Source: Flavipsychrobacter stenotrophus
GTDB lineage: Bacteria > Bacteroidota > Bacteroidia > Chitinophagales > Chitinophagaceae
NCBI GenBank assembly: GCA_947371715.1
Contig: CANBQQ010000159.1
Span: 1 to 7,233, forward strand
Length of the DNA: 7,233 nucleotides
Direction of reading: 5' to 3'
A model generated the notes under the pieces. The model saw only the letters and a program-made list of their open reading frames with translations, did not search any database and had not been told where the DNA came from. The position numbers and the translations under genes were made by a program. Shown in pieces: positions 1 through 5,623 of the stretch (the first letter of the stretch is position 1; each line of letters starts with the position of its first letter).

Positions 1-496
1 CCGAGTTGTGGCAACCCACACAGTATAGTTGCATCATAGGGGCTATTCCTCCACTGTAGGTAATGTTGTTACTGTCGCAATTGTCTGTACACGCACCACT
101 ATCTACCGCACCGGTCACTATCCAGCGTTTAATAACATCGAGCTGTACACCGTTGAGGGCAGGTCCGTTTTGTGGCATCTTTCCCCCTTCGGTATTGCTT
201 AGGGTCACAGACAACCAGATCTTGCTGGCGGCACTATTGCCGGGAACAATGCCCTTTTTCATAATATGGGCATAGTTATCCAGCACATAACCGCTCTCGT
301 GCGATGCAGCATCGTGGCAACCACTCTTGGCGCAGTTGGAGATAAAAATGGGCAGCACATCGCGTTCAAAACAGATGTTGGGATCATTGGTCCGCTGTGA
401 TTCCGGCATTACATAAGGTTGGTGCGTACATGAATAACCAAATGCCATTACCCCCAGTATCAATAAAATTGCAACAATCAACCGTCCTTGAAACAT
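1..496 (-). CDS. Exported c-type cytochrome (PSCyt1-like), 3' end outside window
   Basis: This partial reading frame starts at the ATG complementary to 494-496 and stays open for 165 codons to the window edge, so the C-terminus is missing. A hydrophobic signal segment (about residues 5-21) ends at Cys23 (FGYSC). That is a poor lipobox, so the protein may be a lipoprotein or simply secreted. The mature part opens with a domain carrying NCAKSGCHDAA (Cys55, Cys60, His61), a CX4CH haem-attachment motif. A KMP sequence (Met107) is the likely distal haem ligand. A second haem motif, CVGCH (Cys159, Cys162, His163), follows just before the edge, so at least two c-haems are expected. The layout matches the planctomycete-type cytochrome c (PSCyt1-like) proteins common in Bacteroidota. 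Such proteins act outside the cytoplasmic membrane in electron transfer, but the partner here is unknown. Domain type is confident; exact role is not. Confidence 0.85.
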   Translation of the reverse strand, partial: MFQGRLIVAILLILGVMAFGYSCTHQPYVMPESQRTNDPNICFERDVLPIFISNCAKSGCHDAASHESGYVLDNYAHIMKKGIVPGNSAASKIWLSVTLSNTEGGKMPQNGPALNGVQLDVIKRWIVTGAVDSGACTDNCDSNNITYSGGIAPMMQLYCVGCHNS

Positions 497-500
497 TTGA

Positions 501-516
501 TACAGTATTTACAGTA
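501..516. repeat. Two direct copies of TACAGTA upstream of the cytochrome gene
   Basis: TACAGTA occurs at 501-507 and again at 510-516, a 9-bp period, only 4 bp upstream of the cytochrome start codon. It may be a regulator site in the 5' leader or chance in A+T-rich DNA. No canonical TAnnTTTG box was found close to this gene. Confidence 0.3.
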
Positions 517-725
517 AGGTAGACATTATTGCGAATAGCGCGAGTATATTAATAATTGATTACCATTATTTTAACAGCAAAAAGAAACCCACATTTCCGA
601 AGAGATGATCATATTAATGTCCCTGTTGACGAATATTTGGAGATAGATATGAAGTGGGCAGCTAGCCAGCTATTCAAATCTTAGTGCCACAAATACAGTT
701 CTTACCAATACACCATTTTTTTAAC

Positions 726-756
726 TTTCATCCCCTTCTATAAAAACGTACCTTTG
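726..756 (+). promoter_or_regulatory. Bacteroidota-type promoter of the ABC-F gene
   Basis: TACCTTTG at 749-756 fits the Bacteroidota -7 consensus TAnnTTTG exactly. TTTC at 726-729 lies 19 bp upstream and differs at one base from the -33 element TTTG. Only 8 bp separate the -7 box from the ATG at 765, so transcription would start at or within a few bases of the start codon. This argues for a nearly leaderless mRNA and against using the in-frame GTG at 756, which lies inside the box. Confidence 0.65.
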
Positions 757-764
757 TGGTCTAT

Positions 765-2666
765 ATGCATTACGTTTCAGCGGAAAATATCAGTAAGAGT
801 TACGGAATAAAACAATTATTTGAGAATATTACCTTTCACATAAGTGAGGGAGATAAGATAGCACTGGTGGCCAGAAATGGTACCGGCAAAAGTACCCTGC
901 TGAAGATACTGGCAGGCAAGGACAACGTAGAAAGCGGCACGGTATGGATACATAAAGATGTGACCGTGGCCCTTTTCGACCAGGATCCGCAGTTTGAAGA
1001 AGACCTGACCGTACTCGATAATATATTCCACTACAAACACCCGGTATCTGAGGCCCTGCGTAAGTATGAGCGGGCTATGGACAGTGCCGAGCAAGACCCT
1101 ACCGAAATAGGTGAAGCACTGGCACTTATAGACGAGCTGGGCGCTTGGGAATTTGAAGGTAAGGTGAAAGAGATATTGGGCAAGCTCAATATCCATAACC
1201 TCGACCAGAAGGTAAAATCGCTATCAGGTGGACAGCGCAAACGCGTAGCACTGGCGCAGACCCTTATAGATATAGGCTTTGAGCACAAGCACGTGTTACT
1301 AATAATGGATGAACCTACCAACCACCTTGATGTAGAGATGGTAGAGTGGCTGGAACACTACCTGAACCAGGAAAAAGTGACCCTGCTGATGGTAACCCAT
1401 GATCGCTACTTTCTGGAAGATGTGTGCGATGAAATATGGGAGCTTGACGACAATAAAATATATACCTACAAGGGTGATTATGCCAACTTCCTGGAGAAGA
1501 AAGCGGCCCGTATAGATAACCAACTTGCCAATATAGATAAGGCTAAAAACCTTTACCGCAAAGAGCTGGAGTGGATGCGAAAGCAACCCAAAGCAAGAAC
1601 TACTAAATCTAAAAGCCGCCAGGATTCATTCTACGAAACAGAAGCTAAGGCTAAACAGAAAGTGGTGGACCTGCAGGTGAAGCTGGAAATGCAGATGAAC
1701 CGTCTGGGGGGCAAGATAGCTGAGCTGAAGAAGGTTTATAAGAGCTATGGCGATAAGGTAATTCTCCGCGGCTTCGACTATACTTTTAAGAAGGGTGAAC
1801 GTGTTGGCATCATTGGTAAAAATGGGGCAGGCAAGTCTACCTTCCTGCAAATGCTGCAGGGCCTTGAAATGCCCGACAGCGGCAAGATAAACATTGGTGA
1901 CACCATTATCTTCGGCAACTTCTCTCAGCAAGGGCTGGAGATAAAGGAAGATATGCGTGTGATAGAATACGTAAAGAATATTGCTGAGCATTTCCCGCTG
2001 GCAGGTGGTGGCTCAATAAGCGCATCACAGTTCCTTACGTTGTTCCTGTTTCCGCCTGAGCAGCAGTTTACCTATGTATCTAAGCTGAGTGGTGGTGAAA
2101 AGAAGCGCCTGCAGTTATTGGCCGTGTTGTTCCGCAATCCTAACTTCCTGATACTGGATGAACCTACCAATGATCTTGATCTCCCTACCCTATCAGTTCT
2201 GGAAAATTTTCTGAGCGATTACCAGGGATGTTTACTCATCGTATCGCACGACAGGTACTTTATGGACAGGCTTGTAGATCACCTGTTTGTATTTGATGGT
2301 GAAGGTGTGGTAAATGACTTCCCGGGTAACTATTCTGAATACAGGTTGTCATTGAAATCTAAAGAAAAGACAGGTACGCAGTTGAGCGGAGAAAGCAAGC
2401 CTGAAACTGCAGAACCTGAAGTAGTAGCCAAACCAAAGGAAGCTGAAAAGAAGAAATTCTCGTTTAAGGAAAAGCGTGAATTTGAAATGCTGGAAAAGGA
2501 TATGGCCACTCTTGAAACTGAGAAGACCACCATCACTGCAAAAATGGCCGATGCCAGTCTGCCTTATGATGAACTGCTCAAACTGGGCAATCGCATCACC
2601 GAGATCACCGGCATACTGGAAGAAAAAGAATTGAGGTGGCTGGAATTGAGTGAGTATACCAGTTGA
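765..2666 (+). CDS. uup: ABC-F family ATPase, Uup-like
   Basis: This is a 633-aa protein with two fused ATP-binding cassettes and no membrane segments, the ABC-F layout. It is a soluble protein acting on ribosomes or nucleic acid, not a transporter. Cassette 1 has Walker A ARNGTGKST (36-44), signature LSGGQ (153-157), Walker B ending MDEPTNHLD (181-189) and switch His212. Cassette 2 has GKNGAGKST (351-359), LSGGE (441-445), ILDEPTNDLD (463-472) and His495. The charged linker between cassettes (about 240-325) corresponds to the tRNA-interaction arm of the family. A Lys/Glu-rich stretch (about 545-570) leads to a C-terminal coiled coil (about 570-633, starting KKKFSFKEKREFE) that matches the Uup-type C-terminal domain, DNA-binding in E. 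coli Uup. Length is close to E. coli Uup. The first Walker A begins with Ala where Gly is usual. The start is set at ATG 765 because an upstream in-frame GTG at 756 lies inside the promoter. The gene is apparently monocistronic. A resistance-type ABC-F is less likely because of the C-terminal domain. Confidence 0.92.
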   Translation: MHYVSAENISKSYGIKQLFENITFHISEGDKIALVARNGTGKSTLLKILAGKDNVESGTVWIHKDVTVALFDQDPQFEEDLTVLDNIFHYKHPVSEALRKYERAMDSAEQDPTEIGEALALIDELGAWEFEGKVKEILGKLNIHNLDQKVKSLSGGQRKRVALAQTLIDIGFEHKHVLLIMDEPTNHLDVEMVEWLEHYLNQEKVTLLMVTHDRYFLEDVCDEIWELDDNKIYTYKGDYANFLEKKAARIDNQLANIDKAKNLYRKELEWMRKQPKARTTKSKSRQDSFYETEAKAKQKVVDLQVKLEMQMNRLGGKIAELKKVYKSYGDKVILRGFDYTFKKGERVGIIGKNGAGKSTFLQMLQGLEMPDSGKINIGDTIIFGNFSQQGLEIKEDMRVIEYVKNIAEHFPLAGGGSISASQFLTLFLFPPEQQFTYVSKLSGGEKKRLQLLAVLFRNPNFLILDEPTNDLDLPTLSVLENFLSDYQGCLLIVSHDRYFMDRLVDHLFVFDGEGVVNDFPGNYSEYRLSLKSKEKTGTQLSGESKPETAEPEVVAKPKEAEKKKFSFKEKREFEMLEKDMATLETEKTTITAKMADASLPYDELLKLGNRITEITGILEEKELRWLELSEYTS

Positions 2667-2693
2667 TCAATTATTTGAGAAATAATAAAAACT

Positions 2694-2725
2694 AAACAGG
2701 CCGATCATTAATGACTGGCCTGTTT
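2694..2725. terminator. Bidirectional hairpin terminator between convergent genes
   Basis: AAACAGGCC (2694-2702) pairs with GGCCTGTTT (2717-2725), giving 9 bp. The 14-nt loop contains the self-complementary TCATTAATGA. On the plus strand the stem runs into TTTT, 28 nt after the ABC-F stop codon. On the minus strand it is followed by AGTTTTTATT, giving a better U-tract for transcripts of the small lipoprotein gene. One hairpin therefore plausibly ends both convergent units. Confidence 0.8.
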
Positions 2726-2769
2726 TATGTTAATCTGACATAGAATATCTAGTCTGTTATCGGGAGCAT

Positions 2770-2937
2770 TTACCTACCTCCGCCTACTCTTGCGATCAGG
2801 AAGATAATGAGCCCAATGATGGCGACCACTATAAAGACACCGACACCAACGCCTGCTTTAAAGATGTCTCCTATTATCTGGCAACTGCTCAGGCCCAGAA
2901 TTATTGCAGCGAGTAAAAAGATCTGTAGCTTTTTCAT
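2770..2937 (-). CDS. Small lysine-led membrane lipoprotein, 55 aa
   Basis: The protein begins MKKLQIFLLAAIILGLSSC: a short positive N-region, a hydrophobic core and a good lipobox (Leu16-Ser-Ser-Cys19), so signal peptidase II processing and lipidation at Cys19 are expected. The 36-residue mature part starts QIIGDIFKAGVGVG and contains a single hydrophobic helix (about 30-49) ending in RVGGGR. After processing it would be a tiny lipid-anchored protein with one membrane helix. Very similar short proteins are widespread in Bacteroidota. From memory, many are labelled phosphatidate cytidylyltransferase in databases, but nothing this short can hold that enzyme's multi-helix fold or its signature, so I do not use that name. 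Function is unknown. It converges on the ABC-F gene and shares its terminator. About 170 bp separate it from the divergent HsdR-N-like gene, with no clear TAnnTTTG box for this strand. Confidence 0.82.
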   Translation of the reverse strand: MKKLQIFLLAAIILGLSSCQIIGDIFKAGVGVGVFIVVAIIGLIIFLIARVGGGR

Positions 2938-3067
2938 GGTTATTTTTTTAATAATGGGTTGTCATTTGATTTTGTGTACATCTGATACCAAAAAAACTTC
3001 GTGCCACTAACAGAAAAGACGTCTGATTAAATTCCCAGGGTCTTTAGCACCAATGAGTCTGCGTATA

Positions 3068-3099
3068 TTTCCCCACATGATTTTCTACAACTACATTTG
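3068..3099 (+). promoter_or_regulatory. Bacteroidota-type promoter of the HsdR-N-like gene
   Basis: TACATTTG at 3092-3099 is an exact TAnnTTTG -7 box. TTTC at 3068-3071, 20 bp upstream, is a one-mismatch -33 element. The ATG at 3109 lies only 9 bp beyond the box, giving a very short or absent 5' leader. The in-frame TTG at 3097 is part of the -7 box and should not be taken as the start. Confidence 0.6.
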
Positions 3100-3108
3100 C
3101 AGAACTAT

Positions 3109-3549
3109 ATGATAACCATTGATTTTACACAACTGGAATTAAAATTGAAACAAGCCGATGGCAAAACGTCAGTTTTTGACCCTGTGCGTAAGAAGTGGAT
3201 CATACTAACTCCGGAAGAACATGTGCGCCAATATATTGTGCAATACATGCTACAGGTGCTGCGCTACCCTCTTGCACTGATAGCGGTGGAAAAGGCGATA
3301 CTGGTAGGAAAAATGAGTAAGCGGTTTGATATAGTGGTCTACAACAGGGATCATAAACCGTGGCTTCTTGCAGAATGTAAAGCACCGGAGGTGCCCGTGA
3401 CAGAGCATACGTTGCATCAACTATTGAATTACCAGCAAACCATTCAATGCAGATACTGGTTGCTGACGAACGGCCACCAGACATTTTGTGCTGATTCGGC
3501 TAACGGAGGTATTGAATGGCTACTCGCTCTTCCCGCTTATAATATCTGA
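3109..3549 (+). CDS. Stand-alone HsdR N-terminal-like protein, PD-(D/E)XK nuclease fold
   Basis: This 146-aa soluble protein resembles the N-terminal nuclease domain of type I restriction subunit HsdR (HSDR_N_2-like), but has no helicase part. The residues expected for a PD-(D/E)XK active site are in order: Glu61 in a helix (IAVEKAIL), Gly67 and Arg72 leading into Asp74 (RFDIVVY), then Glu89-Cys-Lys91 (LLAECKAPE). A Gln-containing helix follows (HQLLNYQQ, 103-110), then the strand YWLLTNG (116-122). The N-terminal part has TPEEHVRQYIVQYML (34-48), also typical of the family. A metal-dependent nuclease or DNA-binding role is inferred from the fold; substrate and biological job are unknown. No hsdM, hsdS or helicase gene lies nearby, so this is not visibly a restriction system. 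ATG 3109 is chosen because the upstream alternative start lies inside the promoter. The last 30 bp overlap the convergent protease gene. Confidence 0.85.
   Translation: MITIDFTQLELKLKQADGKTSVFDPVRKKWIILTPEEHVRQYIVQYMLQVLRYPLALIAVEKAILVGKMSKRFDIVVYNRDHKPWLLAECKAPEVPVTEHTLHQLLNYQQTIQCRYWLLTNGHQTFCADSANGGIEWLLALPAYNI
3520..3549. other. 30-bp tail-to-tail overlap of convergent genes
   Basis: The last nine sense codons and the TGA stop of the HsdR-N-like gene are read in antisense as the last nine sense codons and TAG stop of the ctp gene. No terminator hairpin lies between the genes, so at least one transcript must run into the other gene. Confidence 0.9.
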
Positions 3550-5172
3550 GTACTCGCCCTCTTCGAACAGCTCAAGCGCCCTATTAATAACATTATCATC
3601 TTCGGCAAGCACCGCATAGTAGCCGTTGTCTTTAAACAAGAAGCGGGCTATCTGCGCCCTTATGTGCGTTTGGAAGTACTTTCTGTTGGAAGGCCTGCTG
3701 AGCTCTTTTGCCACTTTGCGGCGATTCAGCGGATTAACTGAAGCCAGGTAACCATCAATTATTTTATCCTCGTCATCGAATGAGTTGAGGAAACTCTGGA
3801 TATTCCTGTATTTAAGCCTAGATCTGTGTGTGAGGAAATAATCCCAGATGGCTGTTTTTAGTCCGGCACTTGCCATACGGTTGCGCATATCTGCGGAAAT
3901 GTGCATGGTATCATAAGGCACATATACATCGGGCTTTATGCCTCCACCGCTATATACTACCCTATGATTGGCTGTGAAGTATTTAGTGGTATCTGCCAAC
4001 ACAAAGAGATCTTTACCTGTAAGTTCCCCCGATTCAAAACGCTTTTCGTAATCGGCCTGGTAAGCAGCGCGACCCTTTGCAAATGAGCGCTGGATAGAGC
4101 GGCCTGAGGGGGTGTAGTACTTGGCAACAGTTAACCTGAGTTCAGACCCATCACCCATCTCATATGGTTCCTGTACCAATCCTTTTCCGAATGACCTGCG
4201 ACCAACTATAAGCCCCCTATCCCAATCCTGTACCGCACCGGCTAATATTTCGCTGGCGGAGGCAGAGCTTTCATCCATGAGAATTATCACTTTACCCTTT
4301 TCAAACAAACCCTTGATGTTAGCGTTGTATTCGGTTTTAGCGGCATGAGTGCCCTGGGTATAGACAATGAGTTTGTTACCATCTATAAGCTCATCTGCTA
4401 TCTGTGTTGCCTGATCAAGGTATCCTCCCGGGTTGTCGCGCAGATCAATAATGAGCTGCTTAGCGCCTTCATTCTTTAACCTCTTCAGCGCGTCTGCAAA
4501 CTCTTTGTGGGTAGTAGCACTAAAGCGGTTGATCTTGATCATTCCCGTAGATCTATCGAGCATAATACCCGCATCAACGCTATACAAGGGAATAAGATCA
4601 CGCGTGATAGAAACCTGTTTAAGCGCAGGTGAGAAGAAATGTTTTATGGTAAGAGATACGTTGCTTTTTTGCTTGCCTTTGAGCATATTGATAATGCGGG
4701 AAGACGTGATATTGACACCTGCCACCACGCTATCGCCCACCTTGATCAACTGGTCGCCTAATTCTATACCCACAAGGCTGGCCGGCCCCTTATCAATTAC
4801 AGAAGTAACTTCAATGGTATCACGAACAATGGAAAATTCGACGCCGATACCGGAAAAACCACCCTCCATATCATCGTTAATGTCCTGCATGTCTTCAGCC
4901 GGTATGTATACTGTATGAGGATCGAGGGATTTTAGGATACCTGAAATAGCATCTTTGTACAGGTGGTCTCCGTTTATGGAATCGACATACTTTTCATTGA
5001 TCAGGTCTATCACCTGCTCCAGACGGTCGTTGCGCTCTACAACTGTATTGATATCACGTTTTCCACGCAACGAATCGCGCAGATTGAAACCCAATACCAT
5101 ACCTAAAATTAAAATGAGGGAAAAAAGGAGTGGCATCCAAGCCTTACCCTTTCCCCTTTCAGTTCCTTCCAT
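3520..5172 (-). CDS. ctpA: Carboxy-terminal processing protease, S41 family with PDZ domain
   Basis: This 550-aa periplasmic serine protease of the Ctp/Prc family is anchored by one N-terminal helix (about residues 13-29). The helix lacks a cleavage site I trust, so it is probably a signal anchor. Family members recognise C-termini of envelope proteins through the PDZ domain and cut them. A helical segment (45-100) precedes the PDZ domain (about 103-188, GFSGIGVEF at 105-113 and LGDQLIKVGD at 138-147). The S41 catalytic domain (about 195-360) contains LRDNPGG (244-250), ESSASASEI with nucleophile Ser305, and GRRSFGKGLVQ with general base Lys330. The 25-residue spacing equals that of E. coli Prc Ser452/Lys477. 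A C-terminal helical extension of about 190 residues is usual in Bacteroidota members. The start at 5172 is supported by the N-terminal anchor and by AAGGA (5181-5185) 8 nt upstream. The gene appears monocistronic, divergent from moeA. The protease type is certain; substrates are not. Confidence 0.93.
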   Translation of the reverse strand: MEGTERGKGKAWMPLLFSLILILGMVLGFNLRDSLRGKRDINTVVERNDRLEQVIDLINEKYVDSINGDHLYKDAISGILKSLDPHTVYIPAEDMQDINDDMEGGFSGIGVEFSIVRDTIEVTSVIDKGPASLVGIELGDQLIKVGDSVVAGVNITSSRIINMLKGKQKSNVSLTIKHFFSPALKQVSITRDLIPLYSVDAGIMLDRSTGMIKINRFSATTHKEFADALKRLKNEGAKQLIIDLRDNPGGYLDQATQIADELIDGNKLIVYTQGTHAAKTEYNANIKGLFEKGKVIILMDESSASASEILAGAVQDWDRGLIVGRRSFGKGLVQEPYEMGDGSELRLTVAKYYTPSGRSIQRSFAKGRAAYQADYEKRFESGELTGKDLFVLADTTKYFTANHRVVYSGGGIKPDVYVPYDTMHISADMRNRMASAGLKTAIWDYFLTHRSRLKYRNIQSFLNSFDDEDKIIDGYLASVNPLNRRKVAKELSRPSNRKYFQTHIRAQIARFLFKDNGYYAVLAEDDNVINRALELFEEGEYSDIISGKSE

Positions 5173-5188
5173 CTAATGAATCCTTATG

Positions 5189-5196
5189 CAAAAGTA
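5189..5196 (-). promoter_or_regulatory. Probable -7 box of the ctp gene
   Basis: On the minus strand TACTTTTG (5196 to 5189) fits TAnnTTTG exactly and lies 16 bp upstream of the ATG at 5172. No good TTTG is seen at the expected -33 spacing, only an A/T-rich stretch (complement of 5211-5222), so the call rests on the -7 box and its position. The implied 5' leader is about 10 nt. Confidence 0.55.
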
Positions 5197-5290
5197 AACC
5201 ATAGCTAAATAGAAAAATAAACGATTAATCCACAAGTGTGATATGGATTGTTAATAAAGTAATGCCATGAGAGAAGATGTCCGGACTATG

Positions 5291-5339
5291 TTGGTGTGGT
5301 TGTCTGAACCCTGCCTAACGGCAGCTACCCATTAACCAA
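5291..5339 (+). ncRNA. Candidate structured RNA element (tentative)
   Basis: Nested complementary segments suggest a three-way junction. TTGGT (5291-5295) pairs with ACCAA (5335-5339), enclosing a GGTT/AACC hairpin with loop GTCTG (5298-5310) and a CTGCC/GGCAG hairpin with loop TAAC (5311-5324). The stems are only 4-5 bp. I recognise no known RNA family, including the molybdenum cofactor riboswitch, SRP RNA or 6S RNA. The strand is unknown; plus is given because moeA lies downstream. It could be chance. Confidence 0.2.
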
Positions 5340-5399
5340 AATTCTGTATTGAAAAAGCTTGAATTATTGCACTCATGTTATGCAGATAACCACCTCCCC

Positions 5400-5432
5400 C
5401 CGACATTTCGGCTGAAAAAGCCGAAATGTCGG
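5400..5432. repeat. Perfect 14-bp inverted repeat (hairpin 1 of a palindromic element)
   Basis: CCGACATTTCGGCT (5400-5413) and AGCCGAAATGTCGG (5419-5432) are perfect reverse complements around a 5-nt GAAAA loop. No T-run follows on either strand, so it does not read as an intrinsic terminator. It also sits about 240 bp or more upstream of both neighbouring genes, not behind either. A second hairpin adjoins it. The composition differs from the surrounding A+T-rich DNA, which suggests a REP-like or MITE-like dispersed element. Confidence 0.85.
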
Positions 5433-5436
5433 AGTA

Positions 5437-5457
5437 CTCCTCCTTCAAAAGGAGGAG
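5437..5457. repeat. 9-bp inverted repeat (hairpin 2 of the palindromic element)
   Basis: CTCCTCCTT (5437-5445) pairs with AAGGAGGAG (5449-5457) around a 3-nt CAA loop. It lies 4 bp after hairpin 1. The join between the two is itself a perfect palindrome, GGAGTACTCC (5431-5440), which shares bases with both stems and so offers a competing structure. A further CCTCC at 5393-5397, just left of hairpin 1, can also pair with the GGAGG of this hairpin, so the whole 5393-5457 stretch could fold as one unit. Confidence 0.8.
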
Positions 5458-5604
5458 AGTGTGTAATGCAATTCTCATCTTGATTTATAATCAATTCAAA
5501 ATCAGCCTAAAATTTGGGTAAGGATAACTACAGGCAGACAGGCATGATGCACTTGATAGAAGGATGGAAGAATGCCCGATGATGGGCAATAAACCCATTT
5601 CCTG

Positions 5605-5612
5605 TAAATTTG
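5605..5612 (+). promoter_or_regulatory. Possible -7 box of the moeA operon
   Basis: TAAATTTG matches TAnnTTTG exactly and lies 11 bp upstream of the moeA ATG at 5624. No TTTG-like -33 element is found 17-23 bp upstream, which weakens the call. Its position relative to the start codon agrees with the other boxes in the window and supports ATG 5624 over the in-frame ATG at 5564. Confidence 0.45.
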
Positions 5613-5623
5613 GTGTAGACATT

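Larger units (their letters stand above)
5173..5623. other. Divergent intergenic region between ctp and moeA
   Basis: These 451 bp have no convincing coding frame. From left to right they hold the ctp promoter box, an A+T-rich stretch, the self-complementary GTCCGGAC (5279-5286), a set of short complementary segments that could form a branched RNA (5291-5339), a small GTTAT/ATAAC hairpin (5377-5390), the strong hairpin pair at 5400-5457, and an A+T-rich stretch before the moeA box. The in-frame ATG at 5564 would add 20 residues to MoeA that look unlike family N-termini, so I leave it as non-coding. Confidence 0.6.

Noticed and set aside
63..275. Plus-strand frame of 70 codons
   Set aside because: It lies antisense to the cytochrome frame, which has haem motifs and a signal segment; the plus frame shows no protein-like features.
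649..684. Tiny plus-strand frame encoding MKWAASQLFKS before the ABC-F gene
   Set aside because: Eleven codons with no ribosome-binding signal, and it lies upstream of the mapped promoter box of the ABC-F gene, so it would not be in that transcript.
2807..3010. Plus-strand frame of 67 codons
   Set aside because: It is antisense to the small lipoprotein gene, whose lipobox and helix are far more convincing. The low-complexity Thr/Pro run here mirrors the Val/Gly-rich helix on the other strand.
3109..3549. Remnant of a type I restriction-modification locus
   Set aside because: The frame is intact, has its own promoter and a natural stop, and stand-alone proteins of this size are known in Bacteroidota; no hsdM, hsdS or helicase fragment is present.
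4433..4918. Plus-strand frame of 161 codons
   Set aside because: It is fully antisense to the PDZ and catalytic region of ctp and shows no recognisable motif or promoter.
5400..5457. Hairpins as a CRISPR repeat or an intrinsic terminator
   Set aside because: There are no repeated spacers and only one copy of each hairpin. Neither strand has a T-run after the stems, and no gene ends nearby.
5564..5623. N-terminal extension of MoeA from ATG 5564
   Set aside because: The extra 20 residues do not resemble family N-termini, and the stretch contains the TAAATTTG box; ATG 5624 gives the normal length.
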